Below, piece after piece: positions 44,293 to 53,658 of a DNA stretch of 64,000 bases (position 1 is its first letter; each line of letters opens with the position of its first letter). The DNA comes from DASWLF01 sp963768765 (lineage in GTDB: Bacteria; Desulfobacterota; Desulfobaccia; Desulfobaccales; 0-14-0-80-60-11), in NCBI GenBank assembly GCA_963768765.1, contig CAVYJK010000005.1, positions 23,921 through 87,920 on the forward strand. The letters are read 5' to 3'. The position numbers and the translations under genes are program-made. The notes beneath the pieces were generated by a model. It did no database searches. It saw nothing but the letters and a program-made list of their open reading frames with translations, and had not been told where the DNA came from.

Positions 44293-44970
44293 ATGTCAAG
44301 AAAAATCATGTCGCCAAAAAGCCTTTATCTCTCCAACAAACCCTTGGTAAGATATAATTCTTACATTACTCGGCAAAATAGAAATATGCTCAACCAGCAT
44401 GCCAGCGGGCTTTTGTGGTTTACCGGTTTTTCAGGTGCGGGTAAATCTACCATAGCTCATGGGGTAGAAAAGGAGCTTTTAAAACGTGGCCTCCGATCTT
44501 ATGTTCTGGATGGGGATAATGTCAGACATGGGATAAATGCTGATCTTGGGTTTACTCGTCAAGATAGAAAAGAAAATATAAGAAGAATAGTAGAGATATC
44601 AAAGTTACTTGTTGATGCCGGGTTAATTGTTCTGGCTTCATTTATATCACCATATAAAGAAGACCGGGACTTTGTAAGAAATAATTTCAAAGGAGACAAT
44701 TTTTATGAGATCTATGTGAGATGCTCAATCCAGGAATGCGAGAAGAGAGATCCAAAAGGTATGTACAAGAAGGCGAGGCAAGGAATTATTGAAAGTTATA
44801 CCGGGATCTCGGCCCCCTATGAAGAACCTGAATCTCCTGATCTGGTAATTGATACGGAGAAAATTAGTATTGCAGACTCAATTAAAATTGTTTTAGATTT
44901 CATAGATCGATTGGGGATGTTAAGCTTAAACAACTCGGATGAATGGAACTTCACGAGGAATTTTCCTTAG
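44293..44970 (+). CDS. cysC: Adenylylsulfate (APS) kinase
   Basis: A 225-residue kinase that phosphorylates APS to PAPS. Motifs: P-loop GFSGAGKSTIAHGVE, LDGDNVRHGINADLGF (catalytic Asp and substrate loop), RKENIRRIVEISKLLVDAGL, and FISPYKEDRDFVRN. An N-terminal extension of about 40 residues precedes the P-loop. It has no fused ATP sulfurylase. Base composition is A+T-rich and codon use (AGA, ATA) differs from the dsr genes. The sulfotransferase gene starts 31 bases downstream. In a sulfate reducer this enzyme diverts APS from respiration to sulfation. Confidence 0.93.
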   Translation: MSRKIMSPKSLYLSNKPLVRYNSYITRQNRNMLNQHASGLLWFTGFSGAGKSTIAHGVEKELLKRGLRSYVLDGDNVRHGINADLGFTRQDRKENIRRIVEISKLLVDAGLIVLASFISPYKEDRDFVRNNFKGDNFYEIYVRCSIQECEKRDPKGMYKKARQGIIESYTGISAPYEEPESPDLVIDTEKISIADSIKIVLDFIDRLGMLSLNNSDEWNFTRNFP

Positions 44971-45000
44971 GCTTCAAATATAATTATTTCAGACGATCAG

Positions 45001-46296
45001 GTGGCTGGTCTTAAAAGGCAGGCATCGGGGAAACACCACGTGGGAACTTATGCTGCTCAGTCTAATAACTCCACCCGTCCAAAGTTGTTACGCCTGGTTA
45101 ATGCCCTCGGTCGCTCGTTGCTGAGCAATGGCTCAACCTGGCTGCCGTTTGATGAAAAGACCCTCCTGGACAAGGCCGGCAAACGGACCCACCTTGATGA
45201 CTTTGGCGGTGACTCGTTTCGGGAACCTTTCAGGATTCTTCTCCAATCGTTTGAAACCGAGGCGGAGCTCAACTTCATAGGGCGCATCTGTGTGCAAAGC
45301 GAGATTTTGCGGATGTTGTGCAACCGACTCCGCCTGGTTGAAGATCGCAAACGCCTGCCGGAAATTGCCGACGTGACCATTCAACGCCCGTTATTCATAA
45401 CCGGGCTGCCGCGCAGCGGCACCACGTTCCTGCACGCCCTCTTGGCCCAGGACCCGGCCCATCGTGCCCCCCAGGTTTGGGAAGTGATGTATCCTTCTCC
45501 GCCGCCTGAGAAGGCCTCTTACGATTCTGACCCGCGTATCGCCAAGGTGGAAAGACAACTTAAGTCCATCGATCTGTTGATGCCGGACTTTAAAACCGTT
45601 CACTTGATCGACGCCAGGCTGCCGCAGGAATGTATCGCCATTACCAGCCATGACTTCCGCAGCCATGTTTTTGAATCGATGTATTCCGTGTACTCCTACC
45701 GTACCTGGTACGATGGACAGGATAAGCGCCCGGCCTATGAATTTCACCGGCGCTTCCTCCAGCACCTCCAGTGTCGCTGCCCCGGAAAGCGCTGGGTGCT
45801 CAAGGCGCCCAGCCATTTATTGGCTCTGGAAGCGCTCTTCCAGGTCTATCCCGATGCCGGCATCATTCTGACCCATCGCGACCCCCTCAAGGTGTTGTCT
45901 TCGTGCGCCAGTTTTACCGAGGTGTTGCGCGGGGCGTTTACGGATCACATCGACAAACCCGCACTTGGCCTCGAGGTGAGGAGCCGCTGGGAGGAGGGCG
46001 CCCGCCTGGCCATTGAATGCCGAGGCAAGAGCGGCCTGCCGGGAAACTTTTTGGATGTGCTGTACCCCGAGTTGGTGAGAGACCCCATGTCAGTGATAAG
46101 GCGGGTTTACCGGCATTTTGACCTGGAATTTACCGGCCAGGCGGAGATGGCCATGAGGCGATTTATCGCGGCGAACCCCAAGGATAAAGGAGGGGTACAC
46201 CGGTATTCGCTGGCAGAATTCGGTTTGGACCCGGAAGAGGAAAAACGACGCTTCCAATTCTACACGGACTTCTTTGGGATCGACCCCGAAATCTAA
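45001..46296 (+). CDS. PAPS-dependent sulfotransferase
   Basis: A 431-residue sulfotransferase of the Sulfotransfer_3 type. The PAPS 5'-phosphosulfate loop is FITGLPRSGTTFLHALLAQD, and KRWVLKAPSHLLALEALFQVY with ILTHRDPLKVLSSCASF supplies the 3'-phosphate-binding helix and Arg/Ser. C-terminal HRYSLAEFGLDPEEEKRRF is common to the family. The start is taken as GTG 45001, without a clear ribosome-binding site. It follows APS kinase directly, so PAPS production and use are coupled. The acceptor is unknown; the neighbouring glycan/lipid genes suggest a surface glycolipid or polysaccharide. Confidence 0.9.
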   Translation: MAGLKRQASGKHHVGTYAAQSNNSTRPKLLRLVNALGRSLLSNGSTWLPFDEKTLLDKAGKRTHLDDFGGDSFREPFRILLQSFETEAELNFIGRICVQSEILRMLCNRLRLVEDRKRLPEIADVTIQRPLFITGLPRSGTTFLHALLAQDPAHRAPQVWEVMYPSPPPEKASYDSDPRIAKVERQLKSIDLLMPDFKTVHLIDARLPQECIAITSHDFRSHVFESMYSVYSYRTWYDGQDKRPAYEFHRRFLQHLQCRCPGKRWVLKAPSHLLALEALFQVYPDAGIILTHRDPLKVLSSCASFTEVLRGAFTDHIDKPALGLEVRSRWEEGARLAIECRGKSGLPGNFLDVLYPELVRDPMSVIRRVYRHFDLEFTGQAEMAMRRFIAANPKDKGGVHRYSLAEFGLDPEEEKRRFQFYTDFFGIDPEI

Positions 46297-46460
46297 TAAC
46301 CGGGCGTTGAGAAAGTGATTTTAGGGGGGGGCCGGGCACAAAAGCTGCCGCCATCCCCTAAAAACCCTCCCCATCCCCCAGGTGGGAAAGAAGGGCCCCC
46401 CGCTCCGCGCCGGGAGTTATCAGCCAGGCCAGCCCCCTCACCCACACCCCCCACCTCCAG

Positions 46461-48131
46461 TCAGGGCTGGTTGATCAACAGCCGTTTTCCGCCCCCCACC
46501 AAGGCGATGGGGGCGTCTTTATAAAAAGGCTCGAAAGGCACTGCCTCATCCACCAGCAAGAAGACCCGCCGGGATCCCTGCCACAGTTTTTTAAGTCTGT
46601 CGGAAGAAATCAGGTAATTCTTCTCCGGGGTTACCGGGTAGACGAACCGCGGCAAGCCGTGCCGTTGGACCATCAGAATGGGCCGCCGGGCATAGAAAGC
46701 CAGGCTGGCTCCCAACTCGAATTCTTCGATGTACTCCATTACTACCAGATCACCCGGCCGGGCGTGGTGCCGCACGTATTCACCGGGGGCTTTATCGGAC
46801 CTCACCGGGCTAAGGGCGGTCAAAGCCTGGTAGGTAAAGCAAAGCAGAGCTAAGGATATGATGGCATAACCAGCCAGGGCCAGGCGGGGGCGGCGACGGC
46901 CCAGCAGGGCCCCCAGGAAGGCCAGGGTGGGGAGCACCAAGCTCACCTGGCGGGCCACGGGTGTCAGCAAAGGAAACAGGCCCAGAAACTCCCGCCGGTC
47001 GCCGGCGCAAAGCTGCCCTAGAAACGGCACGAACCAAGCGGTTCCCAGGCCCAGAAGCCCCAGGGCCAGCAAAGCCAAGGGCAGACTCAGGTCTCGGGGA
47101 GAAGCCAGGTAGCGGTCTACCCGCCAGCCCAGGACCAGGGCCAAAGCGGGCAAGGCCGGCAGGGAATAGTATTCAATGCGCGTTGATGAAAGCGTAAAAA
47201 CCCCCAGGACAACTGCGGGCCAGATAAGGAGCAGGCTCCCCGCTTTACCGGCTTTATTAAAGGTAACTTCCTTGACGTACCGGTAAAGGGCTTCCGGAAG
47301 AAGTATCGTCCACGGCACGAGCCACACCGCCAGAAACAGCCAGAACAGCGGTATCGAGATCATACTGACCCCGCCGGGTTGACGCCTTCCCAAAAACCTG
47401 ATCAAGTGTTCATCGATGAAATGGTGCCAAATGAATCCCGGGTAGGCTCTTTCCGTGGCCGCAAACCACGGCACGATAATCAGAGCCAACAAGGCCAGGC
47501 CCCCCGGATGAAAAAACAACCGCCGCAGGCGCGGCTGGCCGATATACCAGCCATATAGACCCCCGATAACGAGAGGGAAGCCCAGGCCGATGATTCCCTT
47601 GCTCAAATAGCCGGCACCCAGGGAAAGGTGGAACAAGCATACCCAGCGGCCGCGCGGCTCTTTTAGCCAGAGAAGCATGGCGAAAAGCGCTGACAACAGA
47701 GACAGGGTAACAAGGTGGTCGGTGAATATCTGGAGATGGAGGTAGAAAAAGCCGACGCTGCTCAGCAAGATAAAACCCCCCAGCCAGGCGGCCCCAGGGG
47801 GCAAAAGGAGGCATCCCAGACGGAAAGTCAGCCAGACCTCAGCCATGGTCACTGCCAGGGTCGGCAGCCGGGCGGCCCAATCCGATACCCCGAAGACCTT
47901 GAAGGCCAACAGGTTGACCCAATAAAGCAAGGGGGGTTTCTCCAGGTAGGGGGCTCCGTTCAGGGTGGGCAAAATCCAGCGCCCGGCCGACAACATTTCG
48001 CTGGGGACCTGCGCATACATGGCCTCCCCCCGGCTAAGGGGGAGGCTGAAGGCCGGGAGCAGATATATGGCCAGACATAAGAGGGGCAGAGTAAATCCTG
48101 CCCAGGGTTGCAACCGGGGGCGGACTTTCAT
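46461..48131 (-). CDS. GT39-like (ArnT/PMT family) glycosyltransferase
   Basis: A 556-residue integral membrane glycosyltransferase with about 11-12 TM helices. The first periplasmic loop reads FSLPLSRGEAMYAQVPSEML, where the acidic residues are the usual catalytic site of the GT-C fold, and LNGAPYLEKPPLLYWVNLLA is the ArnT-type KPPL motif. These enzymes transfer sugars from undecaprenyl or polyprenyl phosphate donors to lipid A or other periplasmic acceptors. It stands alone on the minus strand between the sulfotransferase gene and a divergent glycan cluster. Confidence 0.9.
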   Translation of the reverse strand: MKVRPRLQPWAGFTLPLLCLAIYLLPAFSLPLSRGEAMYAQVPSEMLSAGRWILPTLNGAPYLEKPPLLYWVNLLAFKVFGVSDWAARLPTLAVTMAEVWLTFRLGCLLLPPGAAWLGGFILLSSVGFFYLHLQIFTDHLVTLSLLSALFAMLLWLKEPRGRWVCLFHLSLGAGYLSKGIIGLGFPLVIGGLYGWYIGQPRLRRLFFHPGGLALLALIIVPWFAATERAYPGFIWHHFIDEHLIRFLGRRQPGGVSMISIPLFWLFLAVWLVPWTILLPEALYRYVKEVTFNKAGKAGSLLLIWPAVVLGVFTLSSTRIEYYSLPALPALALVLGWRVDRYLASPRDLSLPLALLALGLLGLGTAWFVPFLGQLCAGDRREFLGLFPLLTPVARQVSLVLPTLAFLGALLGRRRPRLALAGYAIISLALLCFTYQALTALSPVRSDKAPGEYVRHHARPGDLVVMEYIEEFELGASLAFYARRPILMVQRHGLPRFVYPVTPEKNYLISSDRLKKLWQGSRRVFLLVDEAVPFEPFYKDAPIALVGGGKRLLINQP

Positions 48132-48594
48132 GAGCCGGGGAGCCTGATCAGGGAGAGTCCATGGGTTGATTAATTAACGAAAAAACCGGTGCAAGTTGAC
48201 CGGGGGGTTGCCGATAACTTGCCCCATAAGATGGGGGGTCCGGTTTAATCGGTTACGAGCATACTAAAGTTAGAAACAAAATGGGAACATTTTCTTCCCA
48301 AATGAAAAAGGCGGACCCCCCTGGTACCAGATTGGCCCGCCAATTATTTTATCGCCTTGCAACTGCATTTCCAGTCCCATTGCTTGCTGAGGGATAATTT
48401 GTCCGACAATATAGCTTTATAATTGCATATTCATATACTCGAAATGCACTTTTCTTCGTTTTTTCTATCAGCCTGAGGACTTGGAAATAATTTTATTCCC
48501 CAGCGATTGTGTGGTATTCTTGAACTTGGTCGCGCTGGCCATCTTTTTAAAGAGAAAAGCTACAACAGCGTCTGACAGGTAATGGAAGGGACAG
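48132..48594. other. Divergent intergenic region with a distant inverted repeat
   Basis: GGGGGGTCCG at 48233-48242 and its complement CGGACCCCCC at 48312-48321 lie about 70 bases apart. No gene was seen. The region is A+T-rich near 48420-48480 and probably holds the promoters for both sides. Confidence 0.4.
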
Positions 48595-49098
48595 ATGAAA
48601 ATCCTTCTCGTGCAGCCGGGACAAAAACGGGCCCTGCAAGGCAATAACCCGGCCGTCATTGAAAAAGAGCGGGGCAAGAACCCTCCCTTGGGTCTCTTGT
48701 ATGTCGCCTCCATGATTGAACAGGCAGGGCGTCACTGGGTGGCCGTTCTAGACCTAAATTTACCGGATATCGATCTGGTATATTTCAAAAAATATTTGCA
48801 GCAAGAAAAATATGACGTCCTCGGTATTACCGTCACCACCTTTACTTTGTTGGACGCCCTAGAAGTTATTACCGTCTTTCGGGAATGCAACCCCGGGGGC
48901 TTAGTTATTGCTGGTGGCCCTCATGTGGCGATCTTTCCGCAAGAGACTGTGGGCCTTGGCGTCGTGGACGTGGCCGTGAAACGCGAGGGAGAGCCGGTGA
49001 TCAATGACATCCTGGACCGCCTCGGCGACCCTATGGCCCTGGCCGACGTCCCTGGCATCCGCTACCAAGCTCCGCCTTCGGTCATTTCCCGAATTTAG
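48595..49098 (+). CDS. B12-binding domain protein, truncated radical SAM relative
   Basis: A 167-residue protein from ATG 48595 (GGAAGGGA upstream). It starts MKILLVQPGQKRALQGNNPA and contains PPLGLLYVASMIEQAG, GGPHVAIFPQETVGLG and AVKREGEPVINDILD, as in the N-terminal cobalamin-binding domain of BchE-type radical SAM enzymes. The catalytic radical SAM half is missing; the frame stops right after ADVPGIRYQAPP, at the domain border. It is either a remnant of a larger enzyme or a stand-alone domain. A complete homologue is encoded at 50198. Confidence 0.7.
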   Translation: MKILLVQPGQKRALQGNNPAVIEKERGKNPPLGLLYVASMIEQAGRHWVAVLDLNLPDIDLVYFKKYLQQEKYDVLGITVTTFTLLDALEVITVFRECNPGGLVIAGGPHVAIFPQETVGLGVVDVAVKREGEPVINDILDRLGDPMALADVPGIRYQAPPSVISRI

Positions 49099-49222
49099 GC
49101 GCAAATTCAAGGCGGGCCTGGGTGTCTTGGAAATGTGAAGAGGAAATAATAGGGGGATAAGGTTTCGGGCTCCTTTCCCTCCCGAGCGATTGGCCTGATT
49201 CTTCACTAAAGCAAAAACGTCT

Positions 49223-50104
49223 ATGGCTGCTCCAGAAATAGCGTTCTCGGTTATTGTTCCGGTATATAACGAAGATAATTCCATCCTGACCGTGGTGGAA
49301 TCTTTGGACCAGGCTCTATCGGCTTTGGGATCCCCTTACGAAATAATCCTGGTAGATGATGGCTCCACCGACCAGACGCCGCAAAAATTGCGGGAGCTAC
49401 CGGACCGCTTCCCGCACCTGGTGACCCTGGCCCACGAGGAGAACCGGGGTTACGGGGCCGCGTTGAAGACCGGCATCTCCCGAAGCGCCTTTGACCGGGT
49501 CATGATCATCGACGCTGACCAGACCTACACCGTGGACGAAATCCCCCGTTTGGTGCAGGCGGCCCAGTCCAATGACATGGTGGTTGGTAGTCGCACCGGC
49601 CCGGACGTCCACATTTCCCTCATTCGGCGTCCCGCCAAGTTCATCTTGAAACGGCTGGCCGAGTTTCTAGTCGACCGCAGGATCCCGGATATAAATTCCG
49701 GCTTCCGCATCTTTAAAAAGGAGATCTTCGAACGTTTCCACCGCTTGTTCCCTGACGGCTTCTCCTTCACCAGCACCCTTACTCTGATTGCTCTGAGCCG
49801 GGGTTACACCATTCAGTATATTCCCATCAAGTACTTGCAGCGGGAGGGGAGATCCAAAATTAGGCCCATTCGGGATACGTTCAATTTTCTCCAGCTCATC
49901 TGCCGCACGGTCTTGTATGTCAACCCCATGAAAGTCTTCTTTCCGGCCAGCCTGGTTTTCTTCGAAATCAGTATCATCCTTTACATCTACCGCGTCATTT
50001 TCGGCCGAGGCTTTCTCGTGTCCATCATCATCGCCTTCATCTGTGGCTTTCAGCTCCTGGTAATCGGCCTCCTGGCCGACCTGATCGATAAGAGGCTGCA
50101 ATAG
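49223..50104 (+). CDS. Family 2 glycosyltransferase, DPM1/polyprenyl-type
   Basis: A 293-residue GT2 enzyme: FSVIVPVYNEDNSILTVVES, then EIILVDDGSTDQTP, HEENRGYGAALKTGISRS, and VMIIDADQTYTVDEIPRLV (DxD). The catalytic region ends with RRIPDINSGFRIFKKEIFER. Two C-terminal TM helices (about 240-285) anchor it. Such enzymes charge polyprenyl phosphate with a sugar for use by GT-C enzymes like the GT39 proteins encoded nearby. Confidence 0.92.
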   Translation: MAAPEIAFSVIVPVYNEDNSILTVVESLDQALSALGSPYEIILVDDGSTDQTPQKLRELPDRFPHLVTLAHEENRGYGAALKTGISRSAFDRVMIIDADQTYTVDEIPRLVQAAQSNDMVVGSRTGPDVHISLIRRPAKFILKRLAEFLVDRRIPDINSGFRIFKKEIFERFHRLFPDGFSFTSTLTLIALSRGYTIQYIPIKYLQREGRSKIRPIRDTFNFLQLICRTVLYVNPMKVFFPASLVFFEISIILYIYRVIFGRGFLVSIIIAFICGFQLLVIGLLADLIDKRLQ

Positions 50105-50197
50105 GCCCTAGATGCTCATAGCCCAGAGATTCTTTCAAAGGCGATACCGAATTTGCCGAGAGAAAAGATAGGGGCTCAAAAATTTAGGAACTGAGCT

Positions 50198-51562
50198 ATG
50201 AAACGCGCGCATGACCAGCAGGTGGATGTGTTGTTGGTGAACCCGCCTTCGCCGGATGGCTTTATTTACATAAGAGATATTAACCGTCACGGTCGGTCTT
50301 CATGGGAACGTATGATCTGGCCACAAACTTCCCTGGCCTATTTGGCAGCAGTAACCACCCAACTAGGGTTGACAGTCGATATTGTGGACTGCATCGCCGA
50401 AGACATATCCTGGCCTCAATATGAGGCTATCTTGCATAAATGCCGCCCAAGGTTCTGCTTCAGTAATATTATCTCGGTTACCTATAGCAACGATGTTCGG
50501 GCCTTGAGGCGAGCTAAAGATATTTCCAAGGCGATTACCGTAGGGATGGGTCCTCACCTCACCAATGCGCCGAAACAATCATTGCTGGAAGCCAAGGGTT
50601 TAGATTTCCTCTTTCACCACGAAGCAGAAGAAACACTAAAAGACTTGCTAGAATTTTTCATGCAGGGAATCCCCCCTTCTGAAGAAAAACTAAAGGAAAT
50701 TAAGGGAATCGCTTTCATCCCGAGTCGATTGATACCAGGGGGCGGGGAGGAGCCGGTCATTACCGAACAGCGTGATTTTATCGAAGATCTGGACCTCTTG
50801 CCGTGGCCCCGTCACGATCTTTTGCCCTTAGACAAATACTGGTCACCCTTCCTGGGGCATTACACCTTTGTTGAGGCTTCCAGAGGCTGTGCGTACCGAT
50901 GCATCTTTTGTCGGCAGGCAGTTATGTGGCAATGGAAATTCCGTCGAAGAAGTGGCAAAGCTATTGCCAAGGAAGCTCTTTATGTTCATTCTTTGGGGGT
51001 TGATACTATCCTGTTTCACGCTGACACTTTTACCCTTGACCAGAACATGGTGGAAGAACTTTGTGACAGTCTCATAGACGCTGGTGCACCGTTTCGCTGG
51101 GCTTGTAACACGCATATAAAAAATCTCTATGGGAAACCCGAACTGGTCCGTAAGATGAAACGAGCCGGCTGCTGGATGATTGCCATCGGGATCGAATCTG
51201 GAGACGATGAGACCCTCAAGATTATTAAAAAACAGGCTACCACGGCAGAAGCGGAATCTGTGGTCAGAATGATTGACTCCGCCGGCATTGAACCATGGGG
51301 ATATTTTGTGCTCGGATTCCCCAACGAAACCAAAGAGAAACTTGAAAAAACTATAAATTTTGCCCTTTCACTTCCGTTGAAAATAGCCAAGTTCGATATT
51401 GCAGCACCCTATCCGGGCACGGAATTCTATGACTATTGCAAAAAGCATAATTACTTGAAGGCGTATCATTATGAAGAATTTGATCAAAACGCCTCCGCTG
51501 TAGTAGATTATCCAAATTTACATCGGGAAGAGATCAGAGCCGCGGTCCGGCGCGCTGAATAG
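50198..51562 (+). CDS. Cobalamin-dependent radical SAM enzyme
   Basis: A 454-residue enzyme with an N-terminal B12-binding domain (VDVLLVNPPSPDGF, LTVDIVDCIAEDISWPQYE, VGMGPHLTNAPKQS) and a radical SAM domain with the cluster C-x3-C-x2-C in EASRGCAYRCIFCRQAVM. GIESGDDETLKIIKKQ and GYFVLGFPNETKEKLEKT are typical of BchE/HpnP-like families, which alter lipids or cofactors, often by methylation. GC content is lower than in the housekeeping genes. Context is glycan or lipid synthesis. Confidence 0.9.
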   Translation: MKRAHDQQVDVLLVNPPSPDGFIYIRDINRHGRSSWERMIWPQTSLAYLAAVTTQLGLTVDIVDCIAEDISWPQYEAILHKCRPRFCFSNIISVTYSNDVRALRRAKDISKAITVGMGPHLTNAPKQSLLEAKGLDFLFHHEAEETLKDLLEFFMQGIPPSEEKLKEIKGIAFIPSRLIPGGGEEPVITEQRDFIEDLDLLPWPRHDLLPLDKYWSPFLGHYTFVEASRGCAYRCIFCRQAVMWQWKFRRRSGKAIAKEALYVHSLGVDTILFHADTFTLDQNMVEELCDSLIDAGAPFRWACNTHIKNLYGKPELVRKMKRAGCWMIAIGIESGDDETLKIIKKQATTAEAESVVRMIDSAGIEPWGYFVLGFPNETKEKLEKTINFALSLPLKIAKFDIAAPYPGTEFYDYCKKHNYLKAYHYEEFDQNASAVVDYPNLHREEIRAAVRRAE

Positions 51563-51732
51563 ACGCTTTTACTTACGGCCTATGGTCCTGATCAGATTAC
51601 TTAAAACTATTTTTTCCACCACAAATTTTCCGACCCTATTTCTCATTCTCCGCGACCAGATTCGTTTGCTGTATTCCGGGAAGCGGACACGCCGGGACGC
51701 CACCATCCAGTATCAGGAAGGCTCAATCGACC

Positions 51733-52524
51733 ATGTCTGAAGAGCATCGCCGGCATCTTGGGGAACAAATTGACCTTCATCGCCGATTAGCTACCGTTTA
51801 TACAAAGAAAAGATATGTTCCTGCTTACTCCATGTTATACCAAAAACATTGGAACCAATTGCTGTGTGGGGTCGTCCATCTCCCTGCCGGGTCCTGGGTC
51901 GTTGACTTTGGCTGCGGTACGGGTATTTTGTTTCCGGAGTTACTGGCAAAGGGCTACCGGGTCGTGGGCCTAGATTTAAGCCTGGATATGCTCAAAGCCA
52001 GTAGGGAAGTAACCACCGTTTCCCTGGTTTGCGGCGATGGCTGTTGCCTGCCTTTAGCCAGCGCCAGCTTTGACGCAGTTTTTTGCCGCGGCTCGATCCA
52101 TCACGTTCCCGACTTGAAACTGGCGTTCCAGGAAATTGTCCGAGTCCTGAAACCAGGCGGATACCTAATATTCTCCGAGCCTTCCAATGACTCTCCCATT
52201 AATCGATTGGGCCGACGCCTCATGTATCGGCATAGTGACGAGTTCCACGAAGAAGACGAGGGCTTTCGCCGCCGGGACATCCAGGGGCTCCTATCTAACT
52301 TGGGCCTAAAATTGGATTATTCCCGGGGCTTCGGCTTTCTGGCCTATACTCTGGCTGGTTTTCCCGACAAGCTTAGCGTACTGGGGAAATTGCCGGGTAA
52401 TTGCCTGATCGCCCGTCTCCTCATCAGCATTGACAATATGCTCCAATCTTTGCCGATCGTTCATCGTCTGGCTCTCCATTGGATGGCGACAGCAAGGAAG
52501 CCTGATGAAACCTTGACCAGATAA
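51733..52524 (+). CDS. SAM-dependent methyltransferase, class I
   Basis: A 263-residue methyltransferase. Motif I is WVVDFGCGTGILFPELLAKG, followed by VVGLDLSLDMLKAS and GDGCCLPLASASFDAVFCRG. SIHHVPDLKLAFQEIVRVLK and PGGYLIFSEPSND belong to the Methyltransf_11 type. Substrate is unknown; the position between a B12 radical SAM enzyme and a flippase-like protein points to lipid or glycan modification. Confidence 0.9.
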   Translation: MSEEHRRHLGEQIDLHRRLATVYTKKRYVPAYSMLYQKHWNQLLCGVVHLPAGSWVVDFGCGTGILFPELLAKGYRVVGLDLSLDMLKASREVTTVSLVCGDGCCLPLASASFDAVFCRGSIHHVPDLKLAFQEIVRVLKPGGYLIFSEPSNDSPINRLGRRLMYRHSDEFHEEDEGFRRRDIQGLLSNLGLKLDYSRGFGFLAYTLAGFPDKLSVLGKLPGNCLIARLLISIDNMLQSLPIVHRLALHWMATARKPDETLTR

Positions 52525-52564
52525 TCGCGATGTATTCTTTCCTTTCATCCAGGATTGGTGGGAA

Positions 52565-53536
52565 GTGACGTACAGGTACAAAGGCCGCATTCTTGCGATC
52601 TTGAGCTTTTTAGTCTCAGCGGGGCTCCTAACTTTTTTAATTACCAGGATGGATTTCTCCAAGGCGGTCCAACTATTGAGGCAGGCGCAATGGCGTTGGC
52701 TTCTTCTGGCCTCCTGCCTGGCGGCGCTTATCCCCCTTACTGGAACCTGCCGCTGGTTGGGAGTAGTGCGGGCTTATGGCAATTTCAAGCTCCCGGTTAT
52801 CCAGGCTTGGAGGGCGGTAATGTGTTCTTACGTCCTCAATGCCTTTCTTCCATCCAAGGCCGGGGACTTTACAAAGGCCGTTTACTTTCGCAATTATGGA
52901 GGAATATCGTTAGGGGTGGCCAGCGTTGTCCTGGAACGCTTGGCTGACCTCTGGGTACTTGGAGCAATCGGGATCGCCGGAGGTCTTATGAGCACGACAC
53001 CTTGGGGAGTATCTGTCGGCATGATCCTGTTGGGAGGGAGTGCGGCGGCCTTCGTCGCCATTTCCTTTTTCAAGGAGTTAAAACTGCCGTTGCCCTGTCG
53101 CTGGCAGATTGCGGCAGCCGAATGGTCCCGATTGTTCAGAAGGTGGGCGAGGGATCCAGGCTCTGCAAGCATGACGTTAATGGGGTCTTTAGCCACCTGG
53201 TGCCTTGCGGGGTTCATAGTTTGCAGCTTGGCAACTTCTTTAACAAATGAAATTGAGTGGGGATATTTATTGGCCACATTTCCCCTGGCCGTATTGGCCG
53301 GACTTATTCCCATCACTATCGGCGGCGTGGGCACCCGGGACTCAGCCTTTGTCATCCTGCTGACCGGGCATCTGACCACCGAGGGCGCCATCCTGGTAAG
53401 CCTAGGTTACACGATCCTGACTTACTGGCTGATAGGGCTTTTAGGATTGCCGATATTGCTTCGGGAAATAGGGGCCTTTCTGAAAAATCATTCTCTGAAA
53501 AACGACGCCAAAAACCAGACGCCAATGATGGATTAG
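52565..53536 (+). CDS. Flippase-like (UPF0104/lysylphosphatidylglycerol synthase TM region) membrane protein
   Basis: A 323-residue polytopic protein with about eight TM helices. VMCSYVLNAFLPSKAGDFTK (the family N-A-F-x-P-S-x-G pattern), LERLADLWVLGAIG (ERxxD/W) and LIPITIGGVGTRDSAFVILL are typical of the TIGR00374 group. It probably exports or modifies lipid-linked molecules. GTG 52565 is chosen as the start; GGTGGGAA lies nearby. It fits a lipid/glycan cluster. Confidence 0.88.
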   Translation: MTYRYKGRILAILSFLVSAGLLTFLITRMDFSKAVQLLRQAQWRWLLLASCLAALIPLTGTCRWLGVVRAYGNFKLPVIQAWRAVMCSYVLNAFLPSKAGDFTKAVYFRNYGGISLGVASVVLERLADLWVLGAIGIAGGLMSTTPWGVSVGMILLGGSAAAFVAISFFKELKLPLPCRWQIAAAEWSRLFRRWARDPGSASMTLMGSLATWCLAGFIVCSLATSLTNEIEWGYLLATFPLAVLAGLIPITIGGVGTRDSAFVILLTGHLTTEGAILVSLGYTILTYWLIGLLGLPILLREIGAFLKNHSLKNDAKNQTPMMD

Positions 53537-53658
53537 GCCATCCAGGTCGGCTTAATCCGAGATCCATTTACTTAGGGGCAAGGGGCGTTCTTCCAGAAGG
53601 TGTTGATTTTTATGTAAGGGGAGACCAGCGGAGATGAAGTCGGGGGAGAGATGCGCCA

